64,000 nucleotides of DNA from Bufo bufo (GCF_905171765.1 NC_053390.1:211425359-211489358), one strand, 5' to 3'. Positions 1 through 9,996 are shown, counted from the first letter of the stretch. Made by a program: numbers and translations. Notes: generated by a model not told the origin, from the letters alone.

Positions 1-111
1 AAAGAACCGACACATTCACCATTACCTGCGCCACAATTTGGTGCAAATGATAGTGAAAAAAATGTCAATTTCTGGTATAAGGACAGGCAGAAGATGAACC
101 AAATTTATTAA

Positions 112-530
112 AGGGGTTGTCCCACGAAAAATATTCTACAATTTTCAAACCAGCTCCTGGATCTGAATCCTTTTTTAATTGCATGTAATTAAAAATTTTG
201 CATAGCCAGTGAGTTATTCAATATAATGTATCTGTATAGCGCCACCTGCTGTTTGTGCTGCTCACTGAGAAGGCCGGACATGCTCAGTTTCATCCTTCAA
301 CAGCCTCCTCTGAGCTGTGATAGGTAGAGCTGAGACACGCCCCCTGAGCTGCAGCAGAAAAGACACTCCCCTTGAGCCACAGCTTGATATAAATCTAGCA
401 GAGCAAAGAATGGGGAGATCTCTGGATCCATGTGAGGTACAGGGCTGGTTCTAGCTTTATTAGAAAGGAGTTGTCATGTACTATATGATGTCTGATTTTC
501 ATTTTTTACATTATTCAAGGAATAACCCCT
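112..530. mobile_element. T2-like MITE (TTAA target), copy A
   Basis: The ends read AGGGGTTGTCCC and AATAACCCCT and are flanked by TTAA at 108-111 and 531-534. No coding capacity. A diverged second copy lies near 61640-62072 and shares the internal segments 'gacacctgctgttt' and 'aaataaatctagcagagc'. TTAA targets with AGGGG ends recall the T2/piggyBac-like MITEs of Xenopus; the family name is inference. Confidence 0.6.
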
Positions 531-534
531 TTAA

Positions 535-834
535 AGGGGTTGTCAGGATAGGCAATCGCTAGCTGATCGGCAGGTCTCCGACACCCTACCGATCAGTTGT
601 TCTGTGTAGCTCCACTGCCAGAACTACAAAGCACCATCAACACTGTAGTGGACAGCGCTCGTCACTGCAGCGCTGCTCCCAATGACTTCTATGAGGAGTG
701 CAGACTACTACAATGTTGACGGTGCCCTGTAGTTCTGCCGATGACTTCCAGCAATGGAGCTACACAGAACAACTGACCGCGGGGGTGTAGGGTGTCAGGA
801 TAGGGCATCACTTAAAAAATGTTGGACAACGCCT
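535..834. mobile_element. T2-like palindromic MITE sharing a TTAA with its neighbour
   Basis: It starts AGGGGTTGTCAGG right after the TTAA at 531-534 that also ends the upstream MITE, and it ends ..GGACAACGCCT before TTAA at 835-838. The interior folds back on itself: gatcagttgttctgtgtagc is mirrored near 755-775. The two MITEs therefore lie back to back with one shared target site. Confidence 0.6.
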
Positions 835-915
835 TTAAGAGGTGTGCACCTAAATTTGTCTCATTTTGCTTCAGCACACTTCAGTTTAAGAACGGTGTAT
901 GAGACTCTAGTCTTA

Positions 916-1453
916 GGATACTTTCACACAAGCGTTGTTAGAATCCGGCAGGCAGTTCCAATGCCAGAACTGCCTGCCGGCCCTGAAAATATGTATGCAA
1001 ACGGATATCTTTTTTTTTTCCGGATCCGTTAGACTTATTCATTGAAATACCAGATCCATCTTTCCGGTATCATCTGGAATAAGAGGTCCTGTATTTATTT
1101 TTTTCAAAGCTAGAAAGAACTGCGCATGCGCAGAACGGAAAACTGGATCCCGCGATGCAGCGATTTCCGGAACACCTGGAACTGGATCCGGCATTAATAC
1201 ATTTCAATGGATCCGTAAAGTGCGGTAGTGTTCCGGAATTTTGGCCGAAAAAAATACAGCTGCAAACTGCGGTATTTTGTCCGGTCAAATACCGTACAAA
1301 GGACGGAACGGAAGACATCCTGATGCATACTGAATGGATTGCTTTCCAATCAGAATGCATTGGGACAAAACGGAAGCGTTTTTTTCCCCCAGTATTGAGA
1401 TCCTTTACCGGATTTCAATACCGGAAAAGAATAACGCTAGTGTGAAAGTACCC
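916..1453. mobile_element. PIF/Harbinger-like MITE
   Basis: Terminal inverted repeats GGATACTTTCACACAAGCG and CGCTAGTGTGAAAGTACCC. The left flank is TTA; the right flank has decayed to GTA. The interior is rich in CCGGATCCG-type blocks. The same ends recur at 36311, 41233, 59280 and 60850 in this window, several with exact TAA or TTA target duplications, which is the Harbinger hallmark. Lies in the ACAD10 intron. Confidence 0.6.
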
Positions 1454-1523
1454 GTAGTAAATTCCCCCACAATAGTGTGATACATAATAGCATTTATTCC
1501 ATCTTCAGACCATGTGCTCCCAC

Positions 1524-1714
1524 CTTCAGCCAGTCTGTAGGGTGATGGAAGAAGAACACCTCCCATGTCAAAGACAACTGCCTTGTATCCACACGTTGCA
1601 GCGTGGCCCCATCTTACTGAACTCCGCCGAAATAAGCGTAGTTTCCAAACCGAAGAAACTTTAGAAGGGTGGAAATATGAAGGTTGTAAACCTCTAGTAA
1701 TAAGCATGGTTACC
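1524..1714 (-). CDS. ACAD10: ACAD10, first coding exon (presequence and start of the HAD domain)
   Basis: Acyl-CoA dehydrogenase family member 10 is a mitochondrial fusion protein: HAD-like phosphatase, aminoglycoside-phosphotransferase-like kinase, then acyl-CoA dehydrogenase. This minus-strand exon follows a good acceptor (pyrimidine tract then TAG, 1715-1717). It opens with 7 bases of 5'UTR, then ATG at 1707, and ends at a GTGGGA donor (1523-1518) in phase 1 after 61 codons. Residues 1-40 lack acidic residues and are rich in Arg/Lys/Ser, as in a mitochondrial presequence. Residues 43-55 read KAVVFDMGGVLLP, the DxG-type HAD motif I. Vertebrate ACAD10 has nearly the same block (KAVIFDMGGVL-like, then PSP). 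The exon break just after YRLAE matches where the similarity stops. The following exons are outside the window. Its non-coding first exon should lie between here and about 7300; I could not place it. Confidence 0.85.
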
Positions 1715-1925
1715 TAGAAAATAAGGAAACATACCTTATATTACAACTGTTAACCCATTATATCCTTCTCCTCTGCCATCCCTCCCATTTCATACTCCCA
1801 TGGGTTCAGGGAAGCTAAGGTGGAGAGAGTTGTTTAATGGCTTTCTCACACTGGATGTTCTGGGACTCTGGTCTATAGGGAGAATGCAGGGCCCCTCGCT
1901 CTCCAATAAATCATCACAGAGCATA

Positions 1926-2107
1926 AGGCTAGGGCTACAACATATAGGGTACAACTACACTGCAACATATTTTATAATGCTACTCTATGGTGTCGCACTG
2001 CGACTGTCGCACAAAAATCCATCTTGGATGTTTTTTTTTGCGCCTGTCGTGTCGCAGTACAACACCATAGACTAGCATTATAAAATATGTCGTCGTTTAG
2101 CCCTAGT
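1926..2107. repeat. Small palindromic MITE
   Basis: Ends GGCTAGGGCTAC and TTTAGCCCTAG are inverted. The interior 'cattataaaatatg' and 'acaccatag' blocks are mirrored around about 2020. TAAGG/CCCTAG-type ends resemble the Harbinger-like set, but the target duplication is not clear. Confidence 0.45.
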
Positions 2108-2362
2108 CGAATATTTTACTTGTAATACTGAGCTATGAAATTGGCTAACATAAAGGGGTTGTTCCGAAAACAGGACCGCATCTGTCCATGGGGCGTGCCT
2201 GGTATTGCTGAGGTGGATAGAGCTGAGCCGTAATACCACACACAACGTGTGGACAGGTGTGGTGCTGTTTTTGAAAGCAACATCTTTCTCCAGCTCTGGA
2301 AAAACCCTGTAAACCCCGATATGCAACCTAATAAACCGCAGGAAGTTAGTTTAAATCCTTAA

Positions 2363-2578
2363 AGGGAATCTGAAGCTGGACATATCCCCTTCTTCCCCCA
2401 GACAGCCCCTCTGAGGGGAGCATCAGAGCATGAAAGCTGTATGGCGCAGGGCAAGGGCTTTTTTGTTTACATTTTTGAACTGCTAGGCGGAGGCTTCTGC
2501 CTAGCAGTGTTCCCAGTGATGTCATCGGCACCAATGGGTGGGCTTTAGCGCTGTCCTAGCCGTTTTACAGGCAACCCC
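2363..2578. mobile_element. T2-like MITE
   Basis: Flanked by TTAA at 2359-2362 and 2579-2582, with AGGG at the left end and ACCCC at the right. Short and non-coding. A related fragment (aaaggggttgttcc) starts at about 2152. Confidence 0.5.
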
Positions 2579-2582
2579 TTTA

Positions 2583-3146
2583 AGTACCGGGCCCATTTTT
2601 GGTTTTGAATTTTCAAACAAAACAAAACCAATTCTGCAAAGGACATCACGGTGTTCATTGTGCACTAAAAATTACATGACGTCCTTATTCTGCGGTTCAA
2701 TACAAATATGGCCACACTAAAAACTTTTATATATTTTTTTGTTTTTTTCCATTACGGTATTCACCACACAGAAAATTTTTAAAAATATTTTAATAGTTGA
2801 ATGGGATTTTGACATGCTCCCTACTAAGCTGTGCCTTGTGCACAGAGCAGCATGGAGTTTACCATGGCAGCCATGGAAGGCTTCAGCAGCGTCCTGGCTG
2901 CCATGGTAACCGATCGGAGCCCCACGATTTCACTAGTGTGTTGATTGCGGCATCTGAGGGGGTTAAATGACGGGGTTCGGCGTAAGTATCGCCATTCACC
3001 TTCATTGTGGCCGAGTGCCTGCTGTGATGTATGGGTACAATGGACAGAAAGGGACCTCATTGACTTCTATGGGAGAGATTTCTAAGCATGCTGTGTGACC
3101 TGTGCAGCGGTCATTGAACAAGGGAAGAATAGATAAGCTCTGGGCA
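2583..3146. other. No recognisable gene
   Basis: AT-rich sequence. Only a short inverted block is visible (ccatggcagccatgg near 2861-2876, mirrored near 2893-2910). I see no exon, RNA gene or complete element. Confidence 0.5.
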
Positions 3147-3354
3147 GTTATCACACTGCAGTACAGTTTGTCACCAGTTGTCACACTGCAGTACAGTTTG
3201 TCACCAGTTGTCACACTGCAGTACAGTTTCTCACCAGTTGTCACACTGCAGTACAGTTTGTCACCAGTTGTCACACTGCAGTACATTTTGTCTCCAGTTG
3301 TCACACTGCAGTACAGTTTGTCTCCAGTTGTCACACTGCAGTACAATTTGTCAC
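3147..3354. repeat. 30-bp minisatellite, about 7 copies
   Basis: The unit gttgtcacactgcagtacag plus tttgtcacca repeats about seven times with few changes (tcacca/tctcca variants). Because 30 is a multiple of three, it stays open in several frames on both strands, but this is not protein coding. A hAT-like element inserted in its last unit; the displaced remainder resumes at 6734. Confidence 0.9.
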
Positions 3355-3471
3355 CAGTGGCGTACTGCCAATATAGGCAGCCCACGCAGCTGCTATGGGG
3401 CCCGTGGGAGGGGGGGGGGCCCGGAGTGCATGGAAGCAAGGGCCGGCTCCCAGCCTCATCCCCCTATGTAT

Positions 3472-4047
3472 GATGTAATGTCTCTGGAGATTATATCAGT
3501 GCTGGAGCGTTATAAGAGGAGCGGCTGAAATCAGTCACATAGGATGTAATATCTCTGGAGGTTATATCAGCGCTGGAGCGTTATAAGAGGAGTGGCTGAT
3601 ATCAGTCACATATGATGTAATATCTCTGGAGGTTATATCAGCGCTGGAGCGTTATAAGAGGAGTGGCCGATATCAGTCACATAGGATGTAATATCTCTGG
3701 AGATTATATCAGTGCTGGAGCGTTATAAGAGGAGCAGCTGATATCAGTCACATAGGATGTAATATCTCTGGAGGTTATATCAGTGCTGGAGCGTTATAAG
3801 AGGAGCGGCTGATATCAGTCACATAGGATGTAATATCTCTGGAGGTTATATCAGTGCTGGAGCGTTATAAGAGGAGCGGCTGATATCAGTCACATAGGAT
3901 GTAATATCTCTGAAGGTTATATCAGCGCTGGAGCGTTATAAGAGGAGCGGCTGATATCAGTCACATAGGATGTAATATCTCTGAAGGTTATATCAGCGCT
4001 GGAGCGTTATAAGGAGAGCAGCTGATATCAGTCACATATGATCTAAT
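3472..4047. repeat. 71-bp tandem satellite, about 8 copies
   Basis: The start 'gatgtaatatctctgg' recurs at 3543, 3614, 3685, 3756, 3827, 3898 and 3969, exactly 71 bp apart, with a broken copy at 4040 (gatctaat). Each unit contains 'gctggagcgttataagagga' and 'ctgatatcagtcacata'. The array is internal to the hAT-like element and is split by the foldback insertion. Confidence 0.95.
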
Positions 4048-4609
4048 ATAAACCTAAAAAGTCGTTCCACAAACAACAATTGAATGCCCAGTATATTAAA
4101 AGTATATTTTATTTCATAATAGTAAATAATGCATAATAATAAAAATATAACGAATAGCAAAAAAGTGATGGATATTAGAGAGTCAGCGGAAAAAACTCCG
4201 GATGCCGCAGTCCCCCGGGCCTGTGTCTCTATGACCCACCACAAGATGGAACACATGTAGGGCCTGTATTGGATACACAATGTGGTGACGGGACAGAACA
4301 ATAGGGAATATAAATATACACCCGATGCGGTAGTCTAGTCTGTAATCATCACCTAGATGTGTAGCTGCAGGATGAGACGTATGGATCCTAATCTGTCACA
4401 GATGTAGACATGGACAAAAAATATATATGTAAATCATAAATTGCCCATATAGGGTACTGCAGGTAAATGAGACCCCATAAAGAAGATCAACTAAAGAGCT
4501 GTAAACAGACGGACTCGACCTGAAGTATGAGATGAAAAATCACGGATCACAACATACCCTGAGACATGGTGGAGGGCAGAGACAGCAGGCACAGGACAGG
4601 CAAAGGACC

Positions 4610-4646
4610 CCGACGCGCGTTTCGCCTCAGCTTCGTCAGGAGGTAA
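4610..4646 (-). ncRNA. Hammerhead-like motif, left arm (mirror copy)
   Basis: Exact mirror of the motif at 5793-5829, read on the minus strand. See that entry for the core residues. Confidence 0.4.
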
Positions 4647-5792
4647 TGTGAGTGTGGCCATGAGCTCCTATTTATACCCCCCATGTAGCCTCAGGCGTGA
4701 TATAATAAAATGCAGCAGCTGATACCTACTATTGAGCGCTATTGCCCGATGATGCACGCCGAGTCAAACATGGCGGCGCCGCATTCATCAGGAGGAGGGG
4801 TGGAACGCAAGCCATGCGTTCCAGCCCGCCTCCCAAGGAAACGTAGCGGCGTCCCCACGTGACCCCGCGCACAGCGCATCAAGGCACAGCGTTGTATCAG
4901 CCATACAGAAAAAAATAAGATCAAAAAGAAGGACTAAGGCTACATAGGGGGTATCACATTGACGACTCAAATGCATCTGAGTACATATATATATATATAT
5001 ATTACATTACTCTCATTATCCGGAGAGAGACATGATCACATAAAACAATATATTGGAAAAGCCATAAATGCAAATACAAAAGTGGATATCATAAATAGGC
5101 AGTACCTCAACCAGTGCACAGCTAGATATATAAATACAGTACACATCGGAGATATGCCTAATAGTATACATCATTGTCATTCATATCAAAACATACATCA
5201 ATCATAATCATCCATATTTTGATATGGATGATTATGATTGATGTATGTTTTGATATGAATGACAATGATGTATACTATTAGGCATATCTCCGATGTGTAC
5301 TGTATTTATATATCTAGCTGTGCACTGGTTGAGGTACTGCCTATTTATGATATCCACTTTTGTATTTGCATTTATGGCTTTTCCAATATATTGTTTTATG
5401 TGATCATGTCTCTCTCCGGATAATGAGAGTAATGTAATATATATATATATATGTACTCAGATGCATTTGAGTCGTCAATGTGATACCCCCTATGTAGCCT
5501 TAGTCCTTCTTTTTGATCTTATTTTTTTCTGTATGGCTGATACAACGCTGTGCCTTGATGCGCTGTGCGCGGGGTCACGTGGGGACGCCGCTACGTTTCC
5601 TTGGGAGGCGGGCTGGAACGCATGGCTTGCGTTCCACCCCTCCTCCTGATGAATGCGGCGCCGCCATGTTTGACTCGGCGTGCATCATCGGGCAATAGCG
5701 CTCAATAGTAGGTATCAGCTGCTGCATTTTATTATATCACGCCTGAGGCTACATGGGGGGTATAAATAGGAGCTCATGGCCACACTCACATT

Positions 5793-5829
5793 ACCTCCTG
5801 ACGAAGCTGAGGCGAAACGCGCGTCGGGG
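5793..5829 (+). ncRNA. Hammerhead-ribozyme-like motif, right arm
   Basis: It reads ACCTC-CTGACGA-AGCTGAGGC-GAAA-CGCGCGTC-GGGGT. The core CUGANGA and GAAA boxes are present, and helix I can pair ACCUC with GGGGU (one G-U). The cleavage triplet would be GUC at 5822-5824. Helix II is weak: only GC/GC pairs around UGAG, with a bulged A. The helix III segment ACGCGCGT is self-complementary. A TATAAATAGG box lies at 5761-5770. Activity is uncertain. Confidence 0.45.
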
Positions 5830-6741
5830 TCCTTTGCCTGTCCTGTGCCTGCTGTCTCTGCCCTCCACCATGTCTCAGGGTATGTTGTGATCCGTGATTT
5901 TTCATCTCATACTTCAGGTCGAGTCCGTCTGTTTACAGCTCTTTAGTTGATCTTCTTTATGGGGTCTCATTTACCTGCAGTACCCTATATGGGCAATTTA
6001 TGATTTACATATATATTTTTTGTCCATGTCTACATCTGTGACAGATTAGGATCCATACGTCTCATCCTGCAGCTACACATCTAGGTGATGATTACAGACT
6101 AGACTACCGCATCGGGTGTATATTTATATTCCCTATTGTTCTGTCCAGTCACCACATTGTGTATCCAATACAGGCCCTACATGTGTTCCATCTTGTGGTG
6201 GGTCATAGAGACACAGGCCCGGGGGACTGCGGCATCCGGAGTTTTTTCCGCTGACTCTCTAATATCCATCACTTTTTTGCTATTCGTTATATTTTTATTA
6301 TTATGCATTATTTACTATTATGAAATAAAATATACTTTTAATATACTGGGCATTCAATTGTTGTTTGTGGAACGACTTTTTAGGTTTATATAGTTGGTTT
6401 TCTTGTTTGCCCTCGACTACTGTATGAACATATAGATGAGGCCTTTTTCTTGTTTGGTTCCACATATGATCTAATGTCTGGACAGTGCACCACCGCCATC
6501 ATTTAACCAATGCTGATCGCGGCACCTTTGAGTGAAGGCGGAGGAATGCGGTTCCCTCTAAAATAAAAATGTATTTATCCGTAGCAGTTTCAAAAGGTTA
6601 TTTATAGATTGTGTTTCTTTACTTATTAGCAAATGGGTGTGACAGGGGAGGAGCCAGGGGTGGGTAATGGGCGGATAGGGGGCCCAATTCTGAATCTTGC
6701 TATGGGGCCCAATGATTTTTGTGTACGCCCCTGTTTGTCAC

Positions 6742-7290
6742 CACCAGTGGAAAATGGAACTTACAAAGTAATTTCCCAAGGTTTATAGGAAACCAGTACA
6801 CCTGTCAGTAGGAGGGAGGAAGCCCACAGAAACATATAATAAACTAAATGCATTTGTTGGGCACGCACTCAGGACCCCAATGCTGCATGTTGTGCTTATC
6901 AGACACGTCAGAAGGAGGAATGGCGGAGATATATTCTATACTTTCCTCCTGCTGCTAATCACCAAGTCAAACTCCAACTTACCCTACAGCGGACACCCAG
7001 CAACTACAGAGAACGAGGCGGCAGCGGCTGCTGTGATTGGCTGGAAGAGCCACCGCTCAAAACACAAGAACAGAAAAACAGCGGCAGCCATATTTCTGTA
7101 GCCCCGTGGTCTCCAAACATGTCACACACCCAAATAAGTACTCACATTCTATACAGCACTGACTTATACCCTGCTAGTGATGATGTTACACAAGACGGAC
7201 ACCCACAGCATACTCAAACACACTGTAAAGGATAAAAGCATACGTCATCATAACGCTAAAGCCTATACATTGTTACAGCCTGTCATTTTA
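6742..7290. other. Upstream intergenic DNA between ACAD10 and BRAP
   Basis: Mostly unique-looking sequence. A GC-richer patch at 7000-7100 carries GATTGG (an inverted CCAAT, about 7036). It may contain the non-coding first exon of ACAD10 on the minus strand, but I cannot place its donor. I see no other gene. Confidence 0.4.
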
Positions 7291-7560
7291 TCACGTGACC
7301 CAGCAAGCGTCATTTTTTTTTTTGTCCCCCACATCAAACATGGCCGCGGATAAGATTGAGCCAGTAGTTGCCATCGACCAATGAGATGCCAGAGACAGGA
7401 GCACGGGACTAGAGTCCCGGAAGTGCAGTTTTATTGACAACGTCGGGGAGTTACATCGAGCTGGTGTAGTGCGGCCGGTGCTTCTTCCCCTCTTCCCGGT
7501 CTGTCGCGCTTGCAGTACTGCCCCCTGCCGTTAGTGTGTGTCACCTGCCTGTCCAGACCT
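7290..7560. promoter_or_regulatory. BRAP promoter and 5'UTR, possibly bidirectional
   Basis: Motifs seen in order: E-box CACGTG (7292-7297), AACATGGCCGC (about 7337-7347), which fits the YY1 consensus, CCAAT (7378-7382), and CCGGAAGTG (7417-7425), an ETS/GABP-type site. CpG dinucleotides are much denser here than in the flanks, and there is no TATA box. This pattern is usual for vertebrate housekeeping promoters, which are often bidirectional, and ACAD10 lies divergently upstream. Transcription probably starts near or after 7430. The ATG at 7340 would open a 14-codon upstream frame only if transcription began earlier. Confidence 0.65.
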
Positions 7561-7639
7561 ATGAGTGTTTCACTGGTTGTCGTTCGGCTGGAGCTTGCGG
7601 ACCACTCTCCTGCACCAGTGGGCTTCCAATACCGTGCTG
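7561..7639 (+). CDS. BRAP: BRAP exon 1 (start codon, codons 1-26)
   Basis: BRAP (BRCA1-associated protein, also IMP) is a cytoplasmic RING E3 ligase that binds nuclear localisation signals and dampens Ras-Raf-MEK signalling through KSR. This exon codes MSVSLVVVRLELADHSPAPV.. and ends in GTGAGT (7640-7645) in phase 1. The known vertebrate N-terminus (MSVSLVVIRLELAEHSP) matches almost residue for residue. The start has a weak context (C at -3). A second in-frame Met in exon 2 (13669) has G at -3 and could give a shorter form; that is inference. Exons 1-9 here have 79, 162, 166, 190, 114, 149, 76, 139 and 110 coding bases, joining without a break into 395 codons. Confidence 0.95.
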
Positions 7640-8262
7640 GTGAGTAGAGAGCCCCCCTGAGCACCACTGGGACATGGCTATTTATATGTATGAGGTATTG
7701 CCATGTCCCTGTATGACCATATGGAGGAATTCTTACAAATGGCAAGAATAATGACCTCTTCTGCAGATCTAGTGATTGGTAGCGCAGTGCGTCCATCAAC
7801 GACCCCCCCTTAAGATTAACCTTGCCAAATTTTTGTAATTGTCCGGATAAACGTGTCTGTCCTCTGGCTGTCTGCGTCCGTTTTAGCCCTTATTCACAAA
7901 TCAGTAATTCGCGTCCATGATCTCCGTGGACCTAATGAATTCTATATGTCCATAGGGAATGCACAGGCGCGTGCACGACTTTTCTCCACTTTTCAGAGTG
8001 CGCCCATTCTATTGTATGGGTGTGTTCTACCCTTATTGCAAAGTTTGGAAACAAAAAAAAAAAATGTTGCCTTTTTTGGTGGACGCAAAATTGGATCAAC
8101 CATGGTGAAAAAACGCGGAACTTTGCGGATGCAGAGCGGTCTGAGATTTTGCAGACCTGTGCATAAGCCCTTGCATGGACAGAGAGCAGACTGCCAGAAA
8201 GGGTGCTTGGATTCTGCTGATGGCGCTTGTGAAGCAATGATAGAACATAAAATGTTCCTTAA

Positions 8263-8641
8263 AGGGGTTCTATAAGTTTTTCTTATCGATGATCTACCCT
8301 TTGGATATGTCATCCGTATCTGATCACTGGGGGTCCCCCACCGATCAGCTGTTTGGTGCTCGCAGTAGGGCCATGGCCTTCTCTCAGCTTACCGCAGGCC
8401 AGTGACGTCACGGCTATGATATGTGGCCTGGGCCCAGCTCAGCCCCATTGAAGTGAATGGGGTGAGCTGTGGCCAGGCCAGTGAGAATAGTCATGATGTC
8501 ACTGGCCTTCGGGAAGCAGCGAGAAAGCCATGGCCCTACTGCGAGCAACAAACAGCTGATCGGTGGGTGACCCCCAGTGATCAGATACTGATGACATATC
8601 CAAAGGGTAGATCATCGATAAGAAAAACTTATAGAACCCCT
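8263..8641. mobile_element. T2-like foldback MITE inside a palindromic target
   Basis: Starts AGGGGTTCTATAAG and ends CTTATAGAACCCCT, with TTAA at 8259-8262 and 8642-8645. Long arms pair through the gatcatcgataag, catatccaaagg and gatcggtggg blocks around about 8450. The flanks outside the TTAA sites are also mirror images (8237-8258 and 8646-8668), so the arms continue past the expected ends. Confidence 0.7.
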
Positions 8642-9008
8642 TTAAGGAACATTTTATGTTCTATCATTGATAGCCTATTCTCAGGAAAATTCATCAGTAC
8701 CTAATAGGTGCCTTTTAAAAATTTTGACAGCAAACAAAAGAAAAACGTATGGCAGCATAACATTACACATACAAACAATAAAACTGGGGAGTAAGGATTG
8801 CTCTGAATTAAAGTAGTATTGTACCTACTATACATGAAAAAATAGAAGCTCTTTGCGCACATTTTTGATCAAACGTGTGTCATGGGCCCCATCTACCAGG
8901 CGTCAAGGTGGCTTCTGCAGATGGGTACCTAAGACCAACAGACCTGCCTCTCCTGGGTCTAACCTAAGCCTACAATGTTCAGGGCGGTGTAGGAATCAGC
9001 TTCATTTC

Positions 9009-9155
9009 CAGGGATGCCCAACCTGCGGCCCTCCAGCTGTTGCAAAACTACAACTCCCAGCATGCCCGGACAGTCTACAGCTATCAGCCTACAGCAGGGC
9101 ATGGTGGGAGTTGTAGTTTTACAACAGCTGGAGGGCCACAGGTTGAGCATCCCTA
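9009..9155. mobile_element. hAT-type MITE (147 bp)
   Basis: Ends CAGGGATGCCCAACCTG and CAGGTTGAGCATCCCTA. The interior arms pair ctacaactcccagcatgcc with catggtgggagttgtag. A close relative at 32813 has a clean 8-bp target duplication. Here the flanks (ttcatttc / atttatac) no longer match. Confidence 0.75.
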
Positions 9156-9369
9156 ATTTATACTCTGCTCAGAAGCATCAGGCAGATGGGGAAGTGCTCA
9201 ATCTAAAAGAGGCAGCTACCCTCAATATATACTACAAGAAAATGTAGACTAGCACATCCATATAGCTAACATGCAGACCCGTCCTGTTGTCCGCCCACAA
9301 TTTTTAGATCTGGTGTGAGCGGGGCACAGTCACAGATAGCGGTGCAACTAAACGTTGCGCCTTCCATCT

Positions 9370-9830
9370 GTGCCTGAAAAACGCCTAAAATGTCCGTTCC
9401 GCAAAAAAATAGAACATGTCCTATTCTTGTCCGTTTAGTGGACAAGCACAGGCATTGTTACAATGGATCCACCAAAAAAACGGATGCAACATGGACGTCA
9501 CTCAGATGTCATCTGTTTTTTTTTTTTTTGTGGACTGCAAAATATGTGGTCGTGTGCATGAGCCCTTAGTGATCGGAGAAAAGGGACTTTTGTCAGTTCC
9601 GTTTTTTTTTTGCGGCCAGTATGCGGAAACATTCACTTCAGTGGGGCCACAAATAAAATGAAATTGCCTCCGTGTGCGTTCCTTGTCCGCATGTCTGTTT
9701 CGCAAACAAAATAGAAGATGTCCTATTATTGTCCACAATTTGGACAAGTATAGGATTGTTCTATTATGGGCCTGCAGATCCGTAATTTGCGGACCGTGAA
9801 ACAACAAGGGTTGTGTGCATGAGCCCTAAC
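9370..9830. mobile_element. Two truncated Harbinger-like MITE copies in tandem
   Basis: Two right ends of the same family occur in a row: tcgtgtgcatgagccctTA at about 9549-9568 and tgtgtgcatgagcccTAA at about 9812-9830. Each is preceded by 'aacatgtcctattcttgtcc'-type sequence shared with 14046-14305 and 15054-16297. The left ends are missing. Confidence 0.5.
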
Positions 9831-9909
9831 CCATGTGAAAATGAGCAGGTAAGTGCACCGAGGGCAGGCCAAGTCAGTCTGCATACTACTGCTCCTTCTA
9901 TGCCAGCTC

Positions 9910-9996
9910 CTCTTTCTCCTTAATGATTGACAGGGCCAGGCAAGATGACTATGAAGATACCTGGCCCTGTCAATCAAGAGAAAGAGGGAGCGGCTA
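9910..9996. repeat. Hairpin repeat
   Basis: The arms 'gattgacagggccagg' and 'cctggccctgtcaatc' flank a short loop, with an outer ctcctctttctcc/agagaaagagggag pairing. No ends could be fixed. Confidence 0.5.

Larger units (their letters stand above)
4048..6460. mobile_element. Near-perfect inverted dimer, Penelope-type terminal repeat (inferred)
   Basis: The arms 4047-5217 and 5222-6392 (about 1.17 kb each) are reverse complements with a 4-nt spacer, TTTG, at 5218-5221. I saw one base difference, near 4288/6151. A 68-bp unpaired tail follows on the right (6393-6460). The insert is bounded by an exact 15-bp duplication, cacatatgatctaat, at 4033-4047 and 6461-6475, so it inserted into the 71-bp satellite. 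A 15-bp duplication suggests target-primed reverse transcription, not a DNA transposon. Each arm carries a hammerhead-like motif and a TATAAATAGG box. Assignment to Penelope-like elements rests on that motif and on the dimeric layout. Proteins of 61-85 residues open in both arms are mirror images and show no known domain. Confidence 0.7.
3355..6733. mobile_element. Non-autonomous hAT-like element with internal satellite
   Basis: Ends CAGTGGCGTACTGCC and GTGTACGCCCCTG are imperfect inverted repeats of hAT type. They are flanked by an exact 8-bp target duplication, TTTGTCAC, at 3347-3354 and 6734-6741, inside the 30-bp minisatellite. The interior holds eight 71-bp satellite units and, nested in those, a 2.4-kb foldback insertion. 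No transposase frame is visible. Without the nested insert the element would be about 960 bp. Confidence 0.85.

Noticed and set aside
1..1523. Search for the next ACAD10 exon on the minus strand
   Set aside because: Only MITEs were found; no HAD-domain continuation is visible.
3002..3528. Frames of 116-145 codons with repeated TGDKLYCSV-like units
   Set aside because: Produced by the 30-bp minisatellite; open in three frames at once.
3147..4047. CRISPR-like regular repeats
   Set aside because: Units are contiguous without unique spacers, and the host is an animal genome; these are minisatellite and satellite arrays.
4739..5698. Matching 61-62 codon frames on both sides of 5220
   Set aside because: Mirror images created by the inverted dimer; no domain or start context.
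7340..7384. Short upstream frame starting MAADKIEPVV
   Set aside because: It overlaps a YY1-like site and ends at the CCAAT box, so it is probably upstream of the transcription start; kept only as a regulatory motif.
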